6,833 nt of DNA from Flavobacteriales bacterium (GTDB taxonomy: Bacteria > Bacteroidota > Bacteroidia > Flavobacteriales_F > PHOS-HE28): assembly GCA_024640205.1 (NCBI GenBank), contig JAHEFL010000088.1, forward strand, positions 1-6,833, read 5' to 3'. Of the stretch, positions 5,781-6,833 are shown piece by piece (the stretch's first letter is position 1; each line of letters opens with the position of its first letter). Below the pieces are notes generated by a model, which did no database searches, was not told where the DNA came from, and worked only from the letters and a program-made list of their open reading frames with translations. A program made the position numbers and the translations under genes.

Positions 5781-5788
5781 CGAAGATA
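5781..5788 (-). promoter_or_regulatory. putative -7 element of fabI
   Basis: The minus strand reads TATCTTCG, one mismatch from TA-N2-TTTG and the same TTCG ending as the lemA element. It lies 19 bases upstream of the fabI ATG in the 58-base gap after recN. No clear -33 TTG is present. It suggests fabI is not solely dependent on recN read-through. Confidence 0.45.
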
Positions 5789-5819
5789 GCCGTGCCCAGG
5801 AACAGGGACCCGATGGTAC

Positions 5820-6833
5820 CTACTTACCTTTCAGGAGGACCCGGGCGTTATCCAGTGCCTGCTTGGTCAACTTACGACCACTGAGCATCTGCGCGATGGC
5901 CTCCACACGTCGTTCCATATCGAGCGGGTCAATGGCCGTGCGCACCTGGCTTCCCACGGTCCCCTTGCTCACCAATAGATGCTGTCGCGCCTTGCTTGCG
6001 ATCTGAGGCAGGTGTGTGATGGCGATCACCTGTCGCTCCCCTCCCATGCGGGCCATGAGCGTTCCGACCCGGTCAGCCACTTCGCCGCTCACACCGGTAT
6101 CGATCTCATCGAAGATCACCGTCGGCAGGTCATGGTGATCGGCCACCAGCGATATCAATGCGAGCATTACCCGGCTCAGTTCACCGCCGGAAGCCACCTT
6201 TTCGAGCGGTGAAGGCTCGCGGTCCAGGTTCGCATTGAACAAGGCCCGAACGCTGTCGATCCCGTGAGGTCCGACTTCCACCGTGCGATGATCGAACCGG
6301 AAAACGGCATGAGGCATCCCCAATTCATGAAGGATCTTCATCACCGAGGATGCCAGCGGCTCAAGGGCTTTCTTGCGCGCCGCGGAGATCTTCCTGGCCT
6401 GGGCCATCATGGAATCGTGAAGTCCTTTTACGTTGCTCTCCAATTCCACGATCCGATCGCCGAGGCCGCCCATGTGACCGGTGCGCTGCTCGAGATCCTC
6501 CTGGATAGCGATCAATTCCTCCACGGTGCTGACCCGGTGTTTCTGCTGCAAACGAAGCAGGGTATCCAACCGGGTCCGCAGCCGATCCGCCTCTTTCGGG
6601 TCCACGTTGATGGAGCCAGCAAGCCCTTCCAGCTCCGAACCGATGTCCTTGAGTTCGATGCGCACGGCATCCAGTCGGTCCGACAGCGCGGCCACCTGGG
6701 CATCCAGTTTAGCCGATCGCGAAATTCCTTGACGAACCCTGGACAGCAGGTCCAATATGCCGCTATCCCCCTGGATGCCCTGCTCTGCACTACCAAGGGC
6801 CTGCACCAGTTCCTCGGCATGCTCGGCTCGTCC
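5820..6833 (-). CDS. recN: DNA repair protein RecN, C-terminal part
   Basis: RecN is an SMC-like ATPase that acts early in recombinational repair of double-strand breaks. The frame stays open to the right edge, so the N-terminus, including the Walker A motif, is outside; 337 residues are visible of about 550 usual for the family. An internal GTG at 6806 should not be taken as the start, since nine in-frame codons precede it without a stop. Counting from the window edge, residues about 40-150 are coiled-coil-like (heptad-rich, charged). The ABC signature VASGGELSR lies at 213-221, Walker B with the catalytic acidic pair is IFDEIDTGVSG at 240-250, and the switch His is in ITHLPQ at 272-277. The coding sequence ends normally, KGK then TAG. 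fabI follows on the same strand after 58 bases. Confidence 0.96.
   Translation of the reverse strand, partial: GRAEHAEELVQALGSAEQGIQGDSGILDLLSRVRQGISRSAKLDAQVAALSDRLDAVRIELKDIGSELEGLAGSINVDPKEADRLRTRLDTLLRLQQKHRVSTVEELIAIQEDLEQRTGHMGGLGDRIVELESNVKGLHDSMMAQARKISAARKKALEPLASSVMKILHELGMPHAVFRFDHRTVEVGPHGIDSVRALFNANLDREPSPLEKVASGGELSRVMLALISLVADHHDLPTVIFDEIDTGVSGEVADRVGTLMARMGGERQVIAITHLPQIASKARQHLLVSKGTVGSQVRTAIDPLDMERRVEAIAQMLSGRKLTKQALDNARVLLKGK

Noticed and set aside
5762..5819. Terminator between recN and fabI
   Set aside because: Only a 6-base palindrome (GGTACC) and no stable stem with a U-run is visible, so recN may read through into fabI.
5009..5884. Long plus-strand open frame of 291 codons
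   Set aside because: It is antisense to fabI and runs into recN, both unmistakable by catalytic motifs; its translation resembles no protein family.
1..6833. A novel defence, mobile or biosynthetic system
   Set aside because: All genes but two belong to recognised families with housekeeping or conserved roles. There are no direct repeats, array-like spacing, integrase, transposase or composition shift. The two unknowns are exported proteins, which does not by itself make a system.

Overview
The window reads as an ordinary chromosomal segment from a moderately high-GC member of the Bacteroidota, most likely a Flavobacteriales-type lineage. Four observations support this. One protein ends in a type IX secretion (T9SS) C-terminal sorting domain. 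A second has a carboxypeptidase-like regulatory fold typical of the phylum. Possible -7 promoter elements of the Bacteroidota type TA-N2-TT-N-G lie before six transcription units. No recognisable Shine-Dalgarno sequence precedes the start codons I checked. I see no insertion sequence, phage gene, CRISPR array or toxin-antitoxin pair, and no block of clearly foreign composition.

Left part (1-1881), minus strand: a three-gene operon reading towards the left edge. It encodes a LemA family membrane protein, a short soluble TPM-domain protein, and a longer exported, membrane-anchored TPM-domain protein that runs off the window. The genes are very tightly packed, with one stop directly abutting a GTG start and then a 4-base ATGA overlap, so they are probably translated together. 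LemA plus TPM proteins is a known conserved association of uncertain function, probably envelope-related.

Middle (1882-3656): a divergent pair. On the minus strand is a T9SS cargo protein of unknown function. On the plus strand is a small exported protein with an N-terminal carboxypeptidase-regulatory-like domain. They share a 92-base intergenic region with an outward-facing promoter-like element at each end. The plus-strand element is so close to its start codon that the mRNA may be leaderless.

Then (3657-4938), plus strand: tRNA-Asp(GUC) with its own promoter and a compact terminator hairpin, followed by tryptophan 2,3-dioxygenase (kynA), which opens the kynurenine route of tryptophan breakdown. 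All the key heme and substrate residues I checked are present.

Right part (4939-6833), minus strand: fabI, the enoyl-ACP reductase of fatty acid synthesis, convergent with kynA and only 4 bases from it. Upstream of it is the C-terminal part of recN, the SMC-like DNA repair ATPase, cut by the window edge.

I did not find a convincing undescribed system. The points most worth a second look are the shared promoter motif set, the possibly leaderless gene, hairpins at gene ends without U-tracts, and the two exported proteins without known function.
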